This document shows positions 36,367-44,135 of a stretch of DNA of 64,000 nucleotides, one piece after another. The stretch is from Mucilaginibacter pallidiroseus (GTDB taxonomy: Bacteria; Bacteroidota; Bacteroidia; Sphingobacteriales; Sphingobacteriaceae). The notes under the pieces are model-generated. The model was not told the DNA's origin and made no database searches. It saw only the letters and a list, made by a program, of their open reading frames with translations. The DNA lies in NCBI RefSeq assembly GCF_007846085.1, contig NZ_VOEJ01000002.1:62001-126000 (forward strand), in the 5' to 3' direction. Every line of letters begins with the position of its first letter. The stretch's first letter is position 1. Both the position numbers and the translations under genes were made by a program.

Positions 36367-36382
36367 TTCCACCAAAAGAAAT
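36367..36382 (-). promoter_or_regulatory. 16-bp motif upstream of the metallophosphoesterase gene (copy 2)
   Basis: Minus-strand ATTTCTTTTGGTGGAA in the 73-bp gap after the sigma-factor gene, identical to 34636-34651. Confidence 0.55.
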
Positions 36383-36384
36383 AA

Positions 36385-36960
36385 TTAAATTAACGTGAAG
36401 ATTATGTTAACAAGCATGAGCCCGCCGGCAATAGTTGCTTTATCATAATTGCTGTTATTCATATAATAACTCAACTGCTCAATGGCCTCGCGCATGTTGT
36501 ATTCAACTTTCTTTTCGGTTATGTCGAGCGTTTTAGCTATTTCATGATTTTTTAAACCACAAAGGCGCAGGTGTATTATTTCCTTACGTGTGGCGGGCAA
36601 CTTGTTCATTAATTCTTCAACTATCCGTATCGACTCTTTGGCTACAATACGCTCGAGTGGGTTAAATGAATCTTCGGTGATGTCCCAGTAATCTTCTGTA
36701 AGTGCACTGGCCGACTGTACATTCAATGCCTTCAGGGAACCGTTTCGCGCGGCACGAAAAAGGTATGACTTAATGAATTGAATCTGCAGCTTGTCTTTTT
36801 GTACCCAGAGATTCAAAAAAAGATCAGACAGTACATCTTTAGCCAGATCATCGTCCTTAACTATAGATTTTACGTACCGGTACAAAGCTGCGTAATGTTC
36901 CTTGAAAACATTTTCGAATTGTTGCAGATCAAAAAAGGGGGGAGTACACACCGTTTCCAT
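36385..36960 (-). CDS. ECF-type RNA polymerase sigma factor (FecI-like, Bacteroidota group)
   Basis: 191 aa when started at 36960 (METVCTPP). Region 2 covers about 20-85 (FKEHYAALYRYVKSIVKDDDLAKDVLSDLFLNLW) and region 4 about 120-175 (LPATRKEIIHLRLCGLKNHEIAKTLDITEKKVEYNM), with the usual helix-turn-helix. The last 20 residues are hydrophobic (AGGLMLVNIIFTLI), a common tail in this group. A longer start at 36996 would lie inside the promoter found at 36969-36996, so it is rejected. It should direct transcription of the adjacent phosphoesterase and fecR-susCD units. Confidence 0.92.
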   Translation of the reverse strand: METVCTPPFFDLQQFENVFKEHYAALYRYVKSIVKDDDLAKDVLSDLFLNLWVQKDKLQIQFIKSYLFRAARNGSLKALNVQSASALTEDYWDITEDSFNPLERIVAKESIRIVEELMNKLPATRKEIIHLRLCGLKNHEIAKTLDITEKKVEYNMREAIEQLSYYMNNSNYDKATIAGGLMLVNIIFTLI

Positions 36961-36968
36961 AAACGTCA

Positions 36969-36996
36969 CAAAGTTAATAGTAAGGCATTTTGGCAA
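36969..36996 (-). promoter_or_regulatory. Housekeeping promoter of the sigma-factor gene
   Basis: Minus-strand TTG, 17 bases, TAACTTTG, matching the Bacteroidota -33/-7 pattern. The -7 box ends 8 bases before the ATG at 36960, which implies a nearly leaderless transcript. The box differs from the 16-bp motif of the downstream genes. Confidence 0.6.
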
Positions 36997-37168
36997 CTAA
37001 AACCTCTTATTAAGTTTATGTTAATTTTTGATCGTTGCTTTAGACATAGATTTGAGGCCGTAAATTTTTAAACTGGTAAAAACATTTCATCAAATTACTG
37101 TTAAATAACAAACGTTTAACTTGAAAGCACAACCTATATATAACTGTTTGCCCTACAGCTTAAAGCGC

Positions 37169-38467
37169 ATGGTAAAATACTTTTGCCTTTGTGTTGGCTT
37201 TGCAAGCATAGTTGGTGTTGCCAACGCACAAACCGACACAACAGCCGTAGCACTAACCCCCGATACCGCCAAGAAACAGGTGGCTAACGATCCGGGGTTA
37301 AATCAACAATATGATATCGCCGACTTATTCAGGGACGTTTTCCACCCGAATAAAAAGCCTGATACACTAAAGCAAAAATCGGGCATCACCATTATACCCA
37401 ATGTGGCATCAAACCCAAGTATAGGCTTCCAGATTGGTATCAAGGCGGTTGCGGGTAAAGTTTTGGGCGGTAATCCTAAAACTACGCTACTATCAGTAGC
37501 AGCTACTTCTGTATCTATCACCACAAAAAACATCATCTACTTTTATCTTACGCATAACGTTTACACGCCCGGCAATAAATGGAACTTTCAGGGAAGTTTG
37601 GTAGCAGCCAAAACCGTTACGCCCGATTTTGGTATCGGTATAGGCAATGCAGCCACCGGAAGCATTGAAGACGAGGTGCTGAGCAACCCATCGCGCAAGC
37701 CATATGTGTTAAACGCCTACTACTTTAACCTGCGCGAAAAGGTTTATAAGCAAATAGATAAAGGCCTGTTTTTAGGCGCCGGTATATCTATTGATGCCCG
37801 TACCAGCATTAAGGACCGTAAAACGCCCGAAGGCCAATTAACGCCTTATAATATTTATACCGACAGATACGGTTTCCGCAGGGATAAATATTTTTCGAAC
37901 GGGTTTTTATTCAACGTGCAATACACCACGCGTGACAATCAAAACCGTGCTTACAAAGGTATTTATGCTGATGCCGGTATCCGTGTAAACCAAACCTGGA
38001 TTGGCAGTGATAAAAATGCGGTACAATTAAACACCGACTTTCGCAAATACTTTAGCCTGAGCAGTACCAACCCCGAGCATGTGCTTGCCTTTTGGAACTG
38101 GACATCATTTGTAGTGGGTGGCGCATTGCCATACCTCGAATTACCGGGTACGGGCCGTGACGGTAACTTCCGCAGCGGGCGTGGTTACACCGTTACTTAT
38201 TTTAAAGGCACACAATACTTTTACTCGGAAATGGAATACCGTTTCCCGATACTTGCCAACAAATTCATCAGCGGGGTGACTTTCCTTAACGTACAAACCG
38301 CAAATGATGACTTAGGCACCAAGCTGTTTGACAGGTGGCAGCCAGGCGGAGGCGCAGGCTTGCGCGTATTGTTCAACAAAGCCACCCGCACAAACCTTTG
38401 TATAGATTATGCTTGGGGTAAATATGGCGCGCGCGGCTTGTTCCTTGGCTTGAACGAGGCATTTTAA
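37169..38467 (+). CDS. BamA/TamA-like outer-membrane beta-barrel protein
   Basis: 432 aa when started at the ATG 37169 (MVKYFCLCVGFASIVGVANA is a signal peptide). An in-frame TTG at 37121 would add 16 residues. The mature protein is a beta-barrel of the bacterial surface antigen type (PF01103): repeated amphipathic strands, GFQIGIKAVAGKVLGG, YFYSEMEYRFPILANKF and the terminal signature GARGLFLGLNEAF ending in Phe, as required for insertion by BAM. No POTRA domain precedes it, so it is not BamA itself. Role unknown. Confidence 0.82.
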   Translation: MVKYFCLCVGFASIVGVANAQTDTTAVALTPDTAKKQVANDPGLNQQYDIADLFRDVFHPNKKPDTLKQKSGITIIPNVASNPSIGFQIGIKAVAGKVLGGNPKTTLLSVAATSVSITTKNIIYFYLTHNVYTPGNKWNFQGSLVAAKTVTPDFGIGIGNAATGSIEDEVLSNPSRKPYVLNAYYFNLREKVYKQIDKGLFLGAGISIDARTSIKDRKTPEGQLTPYNIYTDRYGFRRDKYFSNGFLFNVQYTTRDNQNRAYKGIYADAGIRVNQTWIGSDKNAVQLNTDFRKYFSLSSTNPEHVLAFWNWTSFVVGGALPYLELPGTGRDGNFRSGRGYTVTYFKGTQYFYSEMEYRFPILANKFISGVTFLNVQTANDDLGTKLFDRWQPGGGAGLRVLFNKATRTNLCIDYAWGKYGARGLFLGLNEAF

Positions 38468-38472
38468 CGCAA

Positions 38473-38489
38473 AGTGCTATATTAGCACT
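38473..38489 (+). promoter_or_regulatory. Perfect palindrome at the cupin start codon
   Basis: AGTGCTA-TAT-TAGCACT ends one base before the ATG at 38491 and contains TATATTAG, a near -7 box. It could be an operator or a hairpin that hides the start codon of a near-leaderless mRNA. Confidence 0.4.
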
Positions 38490-38490
38490 G

Positions 38491-38856
38491 ATGATAAAGG
38501 CTTACAAACTTACAACAGGTGCCGACGGCCACTCGCATGTTGAAACCGGCCACCTTACCGACGGTGTTTTTTATAATGCAGCAGCAATAAGTTTTAAAGA
38601 AACTGCAGCTCATGGGTTTTTAGACTGGCACCCTGCCCCACGTAATCAATATGTGATATGCCTTACCGGCACGCTTTTGTTTACCATGAACTCGGGCGAA
38701 GAATTTACACTAAGCCCGGGTGAAGTACTGATTGCAATGGATACAACCGGCAGCGGCCACAAGTGGAAAATGCTTGGAAACGATCCATGGCGACGCGCTT
38801 ACGTGCCGTTTAACGATGAAGAGAATATAAATTTTGTATCTGAAGCCAAAGCGTAA
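38491..38856 (+). CDS. Cupin-domain protein, 121 aa
   Basis: A single small cupin-like beta-barrel without signal peptide: strands around ISFKETAAHGFLDWHPAP, the turn YVICLTGTLLFTMNSGEEFTLSPGEVLIA with the typical G(X)5HXH-region replaced (GTLLFTMNSGE), and GSGHKWKM. Metal-binding histidines of motif 1 are only partly kept (HGFLDWH), so metal binding is uncertain. It is 23 bp after the barrel gene. Function unknown. Confidence 0.72.
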   Translation: MIKAYKLTTGADGHSHVETGHLTDGVFYNAAAISFKETAAHGFLDWHPAPRNQYVICLTGTLLFTMNSGEEFTLSPGEVLIAMDTTGSGHKWKMLGNDPWRRAYVPFNDEENINFVSEAKA

Positions 38857-38904
38857 AACCATACTGCTTTATATGCGTTAGCTTTTTAAATCAACTAACA
38901 CACT

Positions 38905-39078
38905 ATGAACAGTTTTTTCAAAGCATTGATAGCCGGCTGGGGCGCAAAAAAATTAGGCGGTGGCTGTCTGTCAACCATTGTGATATTCATTATCATTTAC
39001 ACCTTATTGGGTAAATGCGATAATGACCCTAAGGCAGCACCTGTACCTGCAAAAGCGAAAGTGCACAGCGTAAGATAA
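38905..39078 (+). CDS. Small single-pass membrane protein, 57 aa
   Basis: A short frame (MNSFFKALIAGWGAKKLGGG...) with one hydrophobic helix at about residues 21-35 (CLSTIVIFIIIYTLL) followed by a charged C-terminus ending KVHSVR. ATG start with an in-frame stop at 39078 and codon use like its neighbours. The N-terminal WGAKKLGGGC pattern is of the kind seen in small conserved Bacteroidota proteins, but I cannot name a family. It lies 48 bp after the cupin gene and may share its transcript. Confidence 0.6.
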   Translation: MNSFFKALIAGWGAKKLGGGCLSTIVIFIIIYTLLGKCDNDPKAAPVPAKAKVHSVR

Positions 39079-39091
39079 CACACCATAAACT

Positions 39092-39130
39092 ATTTCATTT
39101 GCCCTGGCTGCTGCCGGCGGCAAATGAAAT
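39092..39130. terminator. Long hairpin between converging genes
   Basis: Perfect 12-bp stem ATTTCATTTGCC / GGCAAATGAAAT with GC-rich loop. T-runs are poor but the stem itself is A/T-rich at its base; likely a shared terminator of the 57-aa gene and the Ter operon. Confidence 0.55.
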
Positions 39131-39138
39131 AAATTTGC

Positions 39139-40101
39139 CTACATCATATCGGTATTCAGCATTGCCTTTAAGATATTTGCCTGCGCATCAAAGTTGGCAA
39201 TGTTCTGCATAAAGTTAACATCAGATATTTTCTTGTAATGGTCGGCCATCAACTGCCTGATATTGGCAGGCAAATTGGTTTTGGCTACCGCGATATTGCT
39301 TAGCAGCTGGTCATTCTTGTTCTTCAGCTCATCAACAATATTATCATGCCTTTCAACAGCAATTGTTTTGCTGATGGCTTTCATTTCGTCAGCATCGCAA
39401 AGCAGGAACAGATTACGCGTTGGATAAAAAATGTAGAAAATATCGGTATCGATAATTTTGTAAACCTCAATAATAAGGTTGCCGGTCTTTAAGCCGCAAA
39501 AAAACGCCGATTTAAAATCGTACTTGCAAAGCAGCCCCATCAGTTTGCGCTGTATTATGGCGTGGGCATTAGTATAAACCTCCTTTGGTTCAAACTCAAT
39601 CAACTTCATGAGCACATCACTCTCTACCGAAAAATAAAATTCGTTGGCGTAACGCGCGCTAAACTGATTTATATTTTTAGAAAACGGATAGTTGGATGTA
39701 TCGTCAGACAGTTCCTGATACAACCGCCTCAGCGATGTGTTTATTTTCAGCGATTGGCGCTGCATCTCCAGCTTGAAAGATGCTTCGGTAAGTACTTCGC
39801 TCTCCAGGCTGGCAATTAAATCATTATTCACGTGCATTTCGTCAACCAAAATGCTTACGCTTTTCTCGTTGCTTTTTTTAATCTTCTTTAACAGCTCAAC
39901 CACTGTTTCGGTGAACTGTAAATGAAACAGCTCGAGCTTGTTGACGTCCAGCTCTTCGCTGTTTTCAAACAATTGATGAATAACCTGTGTGCGCAGGAAT
40001 ACCTTGTAGATAATATCATCAGCAAAAAAAGCTGCTAAAATTTGCAGCTTACTTATTATCCTTAAAGAGTGGGTTAGTATTTCCTTGCGGTTATCATCCA
40101 T
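39139..40101 (-). CDS. Unrecognised 320-aa protein at the end of the Ter operon
   Basis: No signal peptide or membrane helix. Mostly helical and acidic, with a probable coiled-coil part at about 60-130 (ELLKKIKKSNEKSVSILVDEMHV) and a central section with alternating hydrophobic strands (IDTDIFYIFYPTRNLFLLCDADEM). I do not recognise a domain. It starts 9 bp after the TelA-family gene, so it is translated from the same mRNA and probably takes part in the same stress response. TelA-family proteins also are long helical cytosolic proteins; a partner role is an inference. Confidence 0.75.
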   Translation of the reverse strand: MDDNRKEILTHSLRIISKLQILAAFFADDIIYKVFLRTQVIHQLFENSEELDVNKLELFHLQFTETVVELLKKIKKSNEKSVSILVDEMHVNNDLIASLESEVLTEASFKLEMQRQSLKINTSLRRLYQELSDDTSNYPFSKNINQFSARYANEFYFSVESDVLMKLIEFEPKEVYTNAHAIIQRKLMGLLCKYDFKSAFFCGLKTGNLIIEVYKIIDTDIFYIFYPTRNLFLLCDADEMKAISKTIAVERHDNIVDELKNKNDQLLSNIAVAKTNLPANIRQLMADHYKKISDVNFMQNIANFDAQANILKAMLNTDMM

Positions 40102-40110
40102 TCGCCGTAA

Positions 40111-41211
40111 TTACCTGGTATTAGTAACGTTCTTTTTAAGTTCGGTTTCCAATGTTTGCAACTCGTTGTTAAGCGTTTTGCGGTTTTGGGCACCTTGTTC
40201 GTGTATCTGTTTTACCTCGTTTAAAGTTTCAATAAGGTTTTGCGTGGTACGTTTCAAGGTATCTATAGATACAACCGTTTTTTCGTTTTCGCGCGCTACA
40301 TCAATGCTGTTTTGTTTAAGCAGCTCGGCATTTTTTTGCAGGATGGTATTGGTGGTATCCGAGATCTTTTTCTGCATTTCCACATTTTGCTTTTGCCTGT
40401 GCAGGGCAACCGCAATGGTTAACTGGTTTTTCCAAACCGGTATAGTGGTAGATACAATTGATTGTGCCTTTTCGGCAATTGATGTATTATTGTTTTGTAC
40501 TACACGTATCTGCGCTAATGATTGTAGCATGATAAACCTAACCACTTTAAGATCGGCAAGGCGCTTATCCAAACGGTTTACGAAGTCTCTCAGATCAGCA
40601 ATCTGGTAATCTTCATAAGCCGATGGGTTGGCGTCCATCTGGGCAAGCTGTTCGCTCAACTCGTTATGCTTTAACTGGCCCGAGATTATGAGCTCCTCCA
40701 TTTGCTTAATGTAATTAACATTACTATCAAACATGGTTTGCAACGAGCTATTATCTTTTATAGAGTTAACGCGGCCCGCCTTAATTTTATTGGTGATCTT
40801 ATCGATATTGCTTACTACCGTATCGTATTTAGCAAACAACTTTTTAGCATCGAAAACCAGTTTTTTAAGGAAAGGTATGCCTGCCACAAAACGTGTAAAT
40901 GCATTTTGCTGCAACTCATCAACATCAACATAGTTAAGCTCGTTAAGCAAATCATTAATCAGCAAACCAACTTCGCCCGAGTTATAGGTACGTACCGAAG
41001 TAAGGAACTCGTTGCTGTAACGCTCCATTGAATTTTGAACATCAACGCCATAGTTAAGGATGGAGTTAACATCCTTAGGGTCGATAGACTTACTTATTTC
41101 CTGGAACTTCTGCGTTTCCGCAGGCGTCACGGCTGTCAAATCAACGTTGCCCTCTTTATCTAATTTGGCGCCGCCCTGGTTAAGGTCTATACTCGGCAGG
41201 TTATTTTCCAT
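40111..41211 (-). CDS. Toxic anion resistance protein, TelA/KlaA family
   Basis: 366-aa helical cytosolic protein of the PF05816 family linked to tellurite and colicin resistance. Recognisable stretches are DVNSILNYGVDVQNSMERYSNEFL near the N-terminus, IPVWKNQLTIAVALHRQKQNVEMQKKISDTTNTILQKNAELL, and the C-terminal coiled coil. Family members associate with Ter proteins at the membrane. It lies 40 bp after the second TerD-domain gene. The call is firm; biochemical role of the family is unknown. Confidence 0.9.
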   Translation of the reverse strand: MENNLPSIDLNQGGAKLDKEGNVDLTAVTPAETQKFQEISKSIDPKDVNSILNYGVDVQNSMERYSNEFLTSVRTYNSGEVGLLINDLLNELNYVDVDELQQNAFTRFVAGIPFLKKLVFDAKKLFAKYDTVVSNIDKITNKIKAGRVNSIKDNSSLQTMFDSNVNYIKQMEELIISGQLKHNELSEQLAQMDANPSAYEDYQIADLRDFVNRLDKRLADLKVVRFIMLQSLAQIRVVQNNNTSIAEKAQSIVSTTIPVWKNQLTIAVALHRQKQNVEMQKKISDTTNTILQKNAELLKQNSIDVARENEKTVVSIDTLKRTTQNLIETLNEVKQIHEQGAQNRKTLNNELQTLETELKKNVTNTR

Positions 41212-41251
41212 TGTGGTAGTAATTAAGTTTGGATAAGATTAAGGTTTATGC

Positions 41252-41866
41252 TTACAGGTAACGCTGCATTACTGTGTTAACCGTTTCCTGTAATTTTTTG
41301 TCTTTAGTTGGCTCACCAATGGCATTAAATTTCCATTCGCCGTTACGTTTGTAAAATACGCCCATCACCATTGATACGTGCCCGGCGAAACCTGCTCCAT
41401 GCGCAATATCATATTTTGCAAACACCTCGTTAACACGTGTTGGCGTACCCTCATAAATGCGGATTGATGCAAACGGAATGCTGCCAAAATCATGCCCTCT
41501 AAAACTGTTCAAAACGAAAGCAACATGCTCTGTAGTGGCATTTAGTTGGCCCAGGTCAAGCGTAATTACCTCGTTATCCAGGCCGTCATCACCACCTATA
41601 TCGCCGGTTAGGTCATCGCCGCTATGGCGTACAGCACCGTTTTTTGATTTAAGGTTACCAAAGTAAACTACCTCTTCCAGTTGCTTATTGCCGTTAAACA
41701 AAGCGCAGCTTGCATCAAGGTCAACCGCTTCTTTACCGCCGCCAAAACCGAGGAAACCTTTTTTTTCAATAGCGCCCCAGTTAATGCCTACGCATATGTT
41801 TTGCAGCTTGCTGCCATTGCTTTTTTCAAGACTAATGCGCTGCCCTTTTTCCAGATTAATTGCCAT
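41252..41866 (-). CDS. TerD-domain protein (TerZ-like)
   Basis: 204-aa calcium-binding cytosolic protein of the tellurium-resistance family. Starts MAINLEKGQRISLEK, the usual TerD N-terminus. Ca2+-coordinating acidic clusters lie at D49-D51 (VDLDASC) and at about 82-97 (HSGDDLTGDIGGDDGLDNE). It has a 15-residue insertion (GAIEKKGFLGFGGGKEA) before the first site compared with its neighbour and a longer C-terminus (TKDKKLQETVNTVMQRYL), features of TerZ/TerF-type members. It follows the other TerD gene by 6 bp. Confidence 0.93.
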   Translation of the reverse strand: MAINLEKGQRISLEKSNGSKLQNICVGINWGAIEKKGFLGFGGGKEAVDLDASCALFNGNKQLEEVVYFGNLKSKNGAVRHSGDDLTGDIGGDDGLDNEVITLDLGQLNATTEHVAFVLNSFRGHDFGSIPFASIRIYEGTPTRVNEVFAKYDIAHGAGFAGHVSMVMGVFYKRNGEWKFNAIGEPTKDKKLQETVNTVMQRYL

Positions 41867-41872
41867 TATGGT

Positions 41873-42427
41873 TTAGTTGTATTTGGTTAAATAATCGGCC
41901 AGGCCACCTTTCATGCCTACACCTACTGCTTCAAACTTCCACTCGTTGTTACGTTTGTAAATACGGCCAAACTCCACAGCCGTTTCTATCGAAAAGTCTT
42001 CTTCCAACTCATACTTCAATAAATCGGCACCGGTAGCTGCATCAGCTATGCGGATAAATGAATTGCGCACCTGACCAAAGTTTTGGCGGCGTGTCTCAGC
42101 CTCGTGTATGGTCACAACAACGCATATTTCGCTTACAGTGGGGCTGATTTTCGAAAGGTCTATTTTGATTTGCTCATCATCACCGTCGCCGGCACCGGTA
42201 AGGTTATCGCCGGTATGCTCAACAGCGCCATCAGGTGATTTTAAGTTGTTATAAAAAACAAAGTACTCATCAGCTATAAGCTTTTTGTTATCGCCCATTA
42301 TAAATACCGAAGCGTCGAGGTCAAATGCTGCCCCGGTAGATGAAGTATTGGTATCCCAGCCCAGGCCTATCACAAACTTTGGTGCGTTGATAGCTTCGCG
42401 CTGGCCTTTTTGCAAATTAATTGCCAT
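41873..42427 (-). CDS. TerD-domain protein (TerD/TerE-like)
   Basis: 184 aa, the standard TerD/TerE length. Ca2+ sites at D36-D38 (FDLDAS) and in HTGDNLTGAGDGDDE near 71-85; the C-terminus GVGMKGGLADYLTKYN is also typical. Its start codon overlaps the end of the phosphoribosyltransferase-like gene by 11 bp, implying translational coupling. TerD-domain proteins scaffold chemical-stress responses in bacteria; ligand or target here unknown. Confidence 0.94.
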   Translation of the reverse strand: MAINLQKGQREAINAPKFVIGLGWDTNTSSTGAAFDLDASVFIMGDNKKLIADEYFVFYNNLKSPDGAVEHTGDNLTGAGDGDDEQIKIDLSKISPTVSEICVVVTIHEAETRRQNFGQVRNSFIRIADAATGADLLKYELEEDFSIETAVEFGRIYKRNNEWKFEAVGVGMKGGLADYLTKYN

Positions 42428-43265
42428 GTTGTTTCAGTTTTTGGTTATTCGTAAATAATAGATGTTCAAGATAGCTCAAATTCTGTATATATGACTCCAT
42501 TGTATGGTAACTGTTACCAAGCGCCATATTATAAAGTTCTGCGGCAAACCCGCGCGACTGCCTTTCGATGAACGAGCAGAAGTCGGCATAATCATAGCAC
42601 AGTATATATTTTACTATCCTGGTGTTAACGGCAAACGCGCCGCCATTGATGATCTTATGCAGATCAAATATGGTTTTAACATCGTGATAATTCAAATAGT
42701 TTTCAATATTGGGATGAATGTCGGTATTGGCAAGCTCGGCAAAATAAAGCATCCATACATCGTTGTGCAGGTCATAATGCTTTATCATTTTAGTTATCAT
42801 GCGCTCGTGGCTGCCGGTAATTTTTATATCATCCAAAAACAGCAGCGTTTTATCTTTTAAAAAAGCTGCATCTATATGGAACGAGTCGTTACCAATTAAT
42901 GTCATGCGCTGTGCGGCATCAAGCGCCCCATAATCGTCTTTGTAAGTTATGGTGCGGTGCACCTTGGTTTCCTGCACCACGGGCAAGTTACTTTTTGCCA
43001 GCCAGCGGTTAAGCTCAAACACAAAATGGTTCTTCATAGCAAAAGTAGCCGTCGGGATAAAAGAGTAGGGGCTCGACACCACGACGATTTGCTTATCAGG
43101 TGTATTTTTCGCCAGTACTTCGCTAATAAATCCTTGCGCCAAATCGGTACCAAAATTTGCGGATATGTTGTTATCGCCGAACTTAAAACGACTGTATTGG
43201 CCGGCATCAAACCCAAAGGCAGTACTGCTGTAAATTTTATGAAGTGAATATATTTTGTGAAGCAT
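42417..43265 (-). CDS. Phosphoribosyltransferase-like protein of the Ter cluster
   Basis: 282 aa, cytosolic. The segment LLFLDDIKITGSHE (142-154) matches the PRPP-binding loop of type I phosphoribosyltransferases, and IVVVSSPYSFIPTATFAM (60-77) is consistent with the preceding strand and substrate loop. Ter-linked PRTase-like proteins have been proposed in genome-context work to help make a nucleoside-like metabolite; this one fits by sequence and position. It overlaps the HAD gene by 29 bp and the TerD gene by 11 bp. The N-terminus has an imperfect duplication, LHKIYSLHKIYS. Confidence 0.8.
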   Translation of the reverse strand: MLHKIYSLHKIYSSTAFGFDAGQYSRFKFGDNNISANFGTDLAQGFISEVLAKNTPDKQIVVVSSPYSFIPTATFAMKNHFVFELNRWLAKSNLPVVQETKVHRTITYKDDYGALDAAQRMTLIGNDSFHIDAAFLKDKTLLFLDDIKITGSHERMITKMIKHYDLHNDVWMLYFAELANTDIHPNIENYLNYHDVKTIFDLHKIINGGAFAVNTRIVKYILCYDYADFCSFIERQSRGFAAELYNMALGNSYHTMESYIQNLSYLEHLLFTNNQKLKQHGN

Positions 43266-43953
43266 GGTTTAGCAGGTTGGTTATAGGTGTATCATTCGAG
43301 TTTACAAGCAGCGCATTCAGGCCCATTGCCCTCGCGCCATCATAATCGGTTTTTATGTTATCGCCAATATGGATGATTTCGGCCCGGTCAATTGGTTTTA
43401 TAGCCATTGCTTTATCAATCATTTGCTGATAAAAAGCCTTATTGGGTTTTGAATACCCCGATTCGTCAGAATAAAGCTGAAAATCGAAGTAGCTGCCAAT
43501 GCCAAGCTCGTGCAATACCTTGCGCAAGGTAGCACCTCTTATAAAGCCCGTATTGCTTAAAATATTGATGCTTGTATTATCACGTTCTTTTATGTTAGAT
43601 AATACTCCGGCGGTTCTGTTACAATAAATATGGGGCAAATTCTCAAACAGCAGCACTTCCATCTGCAGGTATATCTCATCGATATCAAAATTTTGCAGCG
43701 ATACCTGATTATCATTTATAAGGCTGATGATCATCAGGTACATTTCGTCGGCATCGATATTTTTGCCTGTTTGTTCATTCACTGCATTGCACATTAAATC
43801 AACCTGCCTGAAAATTTGCTCCACCTCGGCCAGGGGGCGCTTCACAAAATTGTAGCGTTCATAAAACCACAGGCTGCGCAACTTTTTAAAAAGCGGGTTA
43901 GACTTTATGAGTGTCAACCAAAGGTCGAACGAGTAATGTTTAAAATAGGTCAT
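43237..43953 (-). CDS. HAD-superfamily hydrolase-like protein of the Ter cluster
   Basis: 238 aa. Motif I is FDLWLTL (D10, W12, T14), motif II the Ser of ILSNTGF, motif III the Lys of YSKPNKAFY, motif IV GDNIKTD. The nucleophile D10 is kept, but the second Asp of DxDxT, the general acid of HAD phosphatases, is replaced by Trp. Similar changes occur in dehalogenase-like HADs. The helical cap spans about 15-100. HAD proteins are a regular part of the biosynthetic module of Ter clusters. It starts the operon that runs to 39139. Confidence 0.87.
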   Translation of the reverse strand: MTYFKHYSFDLWLTLIKSNPLFKKLRSLWFYERYNFVKRPLAEVEQIFRQVDLMCNAVNEQTGKNIDADEMYLMIISLINDNQVSLQNFDIDEIYLQMEVLLFENLPHIYCNRTAGVLSNIKERDNTSINILSNTGFIRGATLRKVLHELGIGSYFDFQLYSDESGYSKPNKAFYQQMIDKAMAIKPIDRAEIIHIGDNIKTDYDGARAMGLNALLVNSNDTPITNLLNHASQNIFTS

Positions 43954-44072
43954 GGCGGTAAACGTAGTAGTGTTGGTATAATGAATAAATTACCGCCTTA
44001 GCCGTTAACTCATCGTCAACTTAATAATAAATAACATTAGCCGTACTAAATTAACGGTGGCATTAAATACAA

Positions 44073-44095
44073 AATGCGCCTTAAAATAGCGCATT
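44073..44095 (-). terminator. Hairpin after terC
   Basis: AATGCGC / GCGCATT with a 9-base loop; minus strand continues TTTTGTATTTAATG. It is 40 bases past the terC stop codon and would separate terC from the HAD-led operon. Confidence 0.5.
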
Positions 44096-44135
44096 CCGTG
44101 TAAATTCAAAGTTGGGTTCAGCAAACCGGTAGCAA

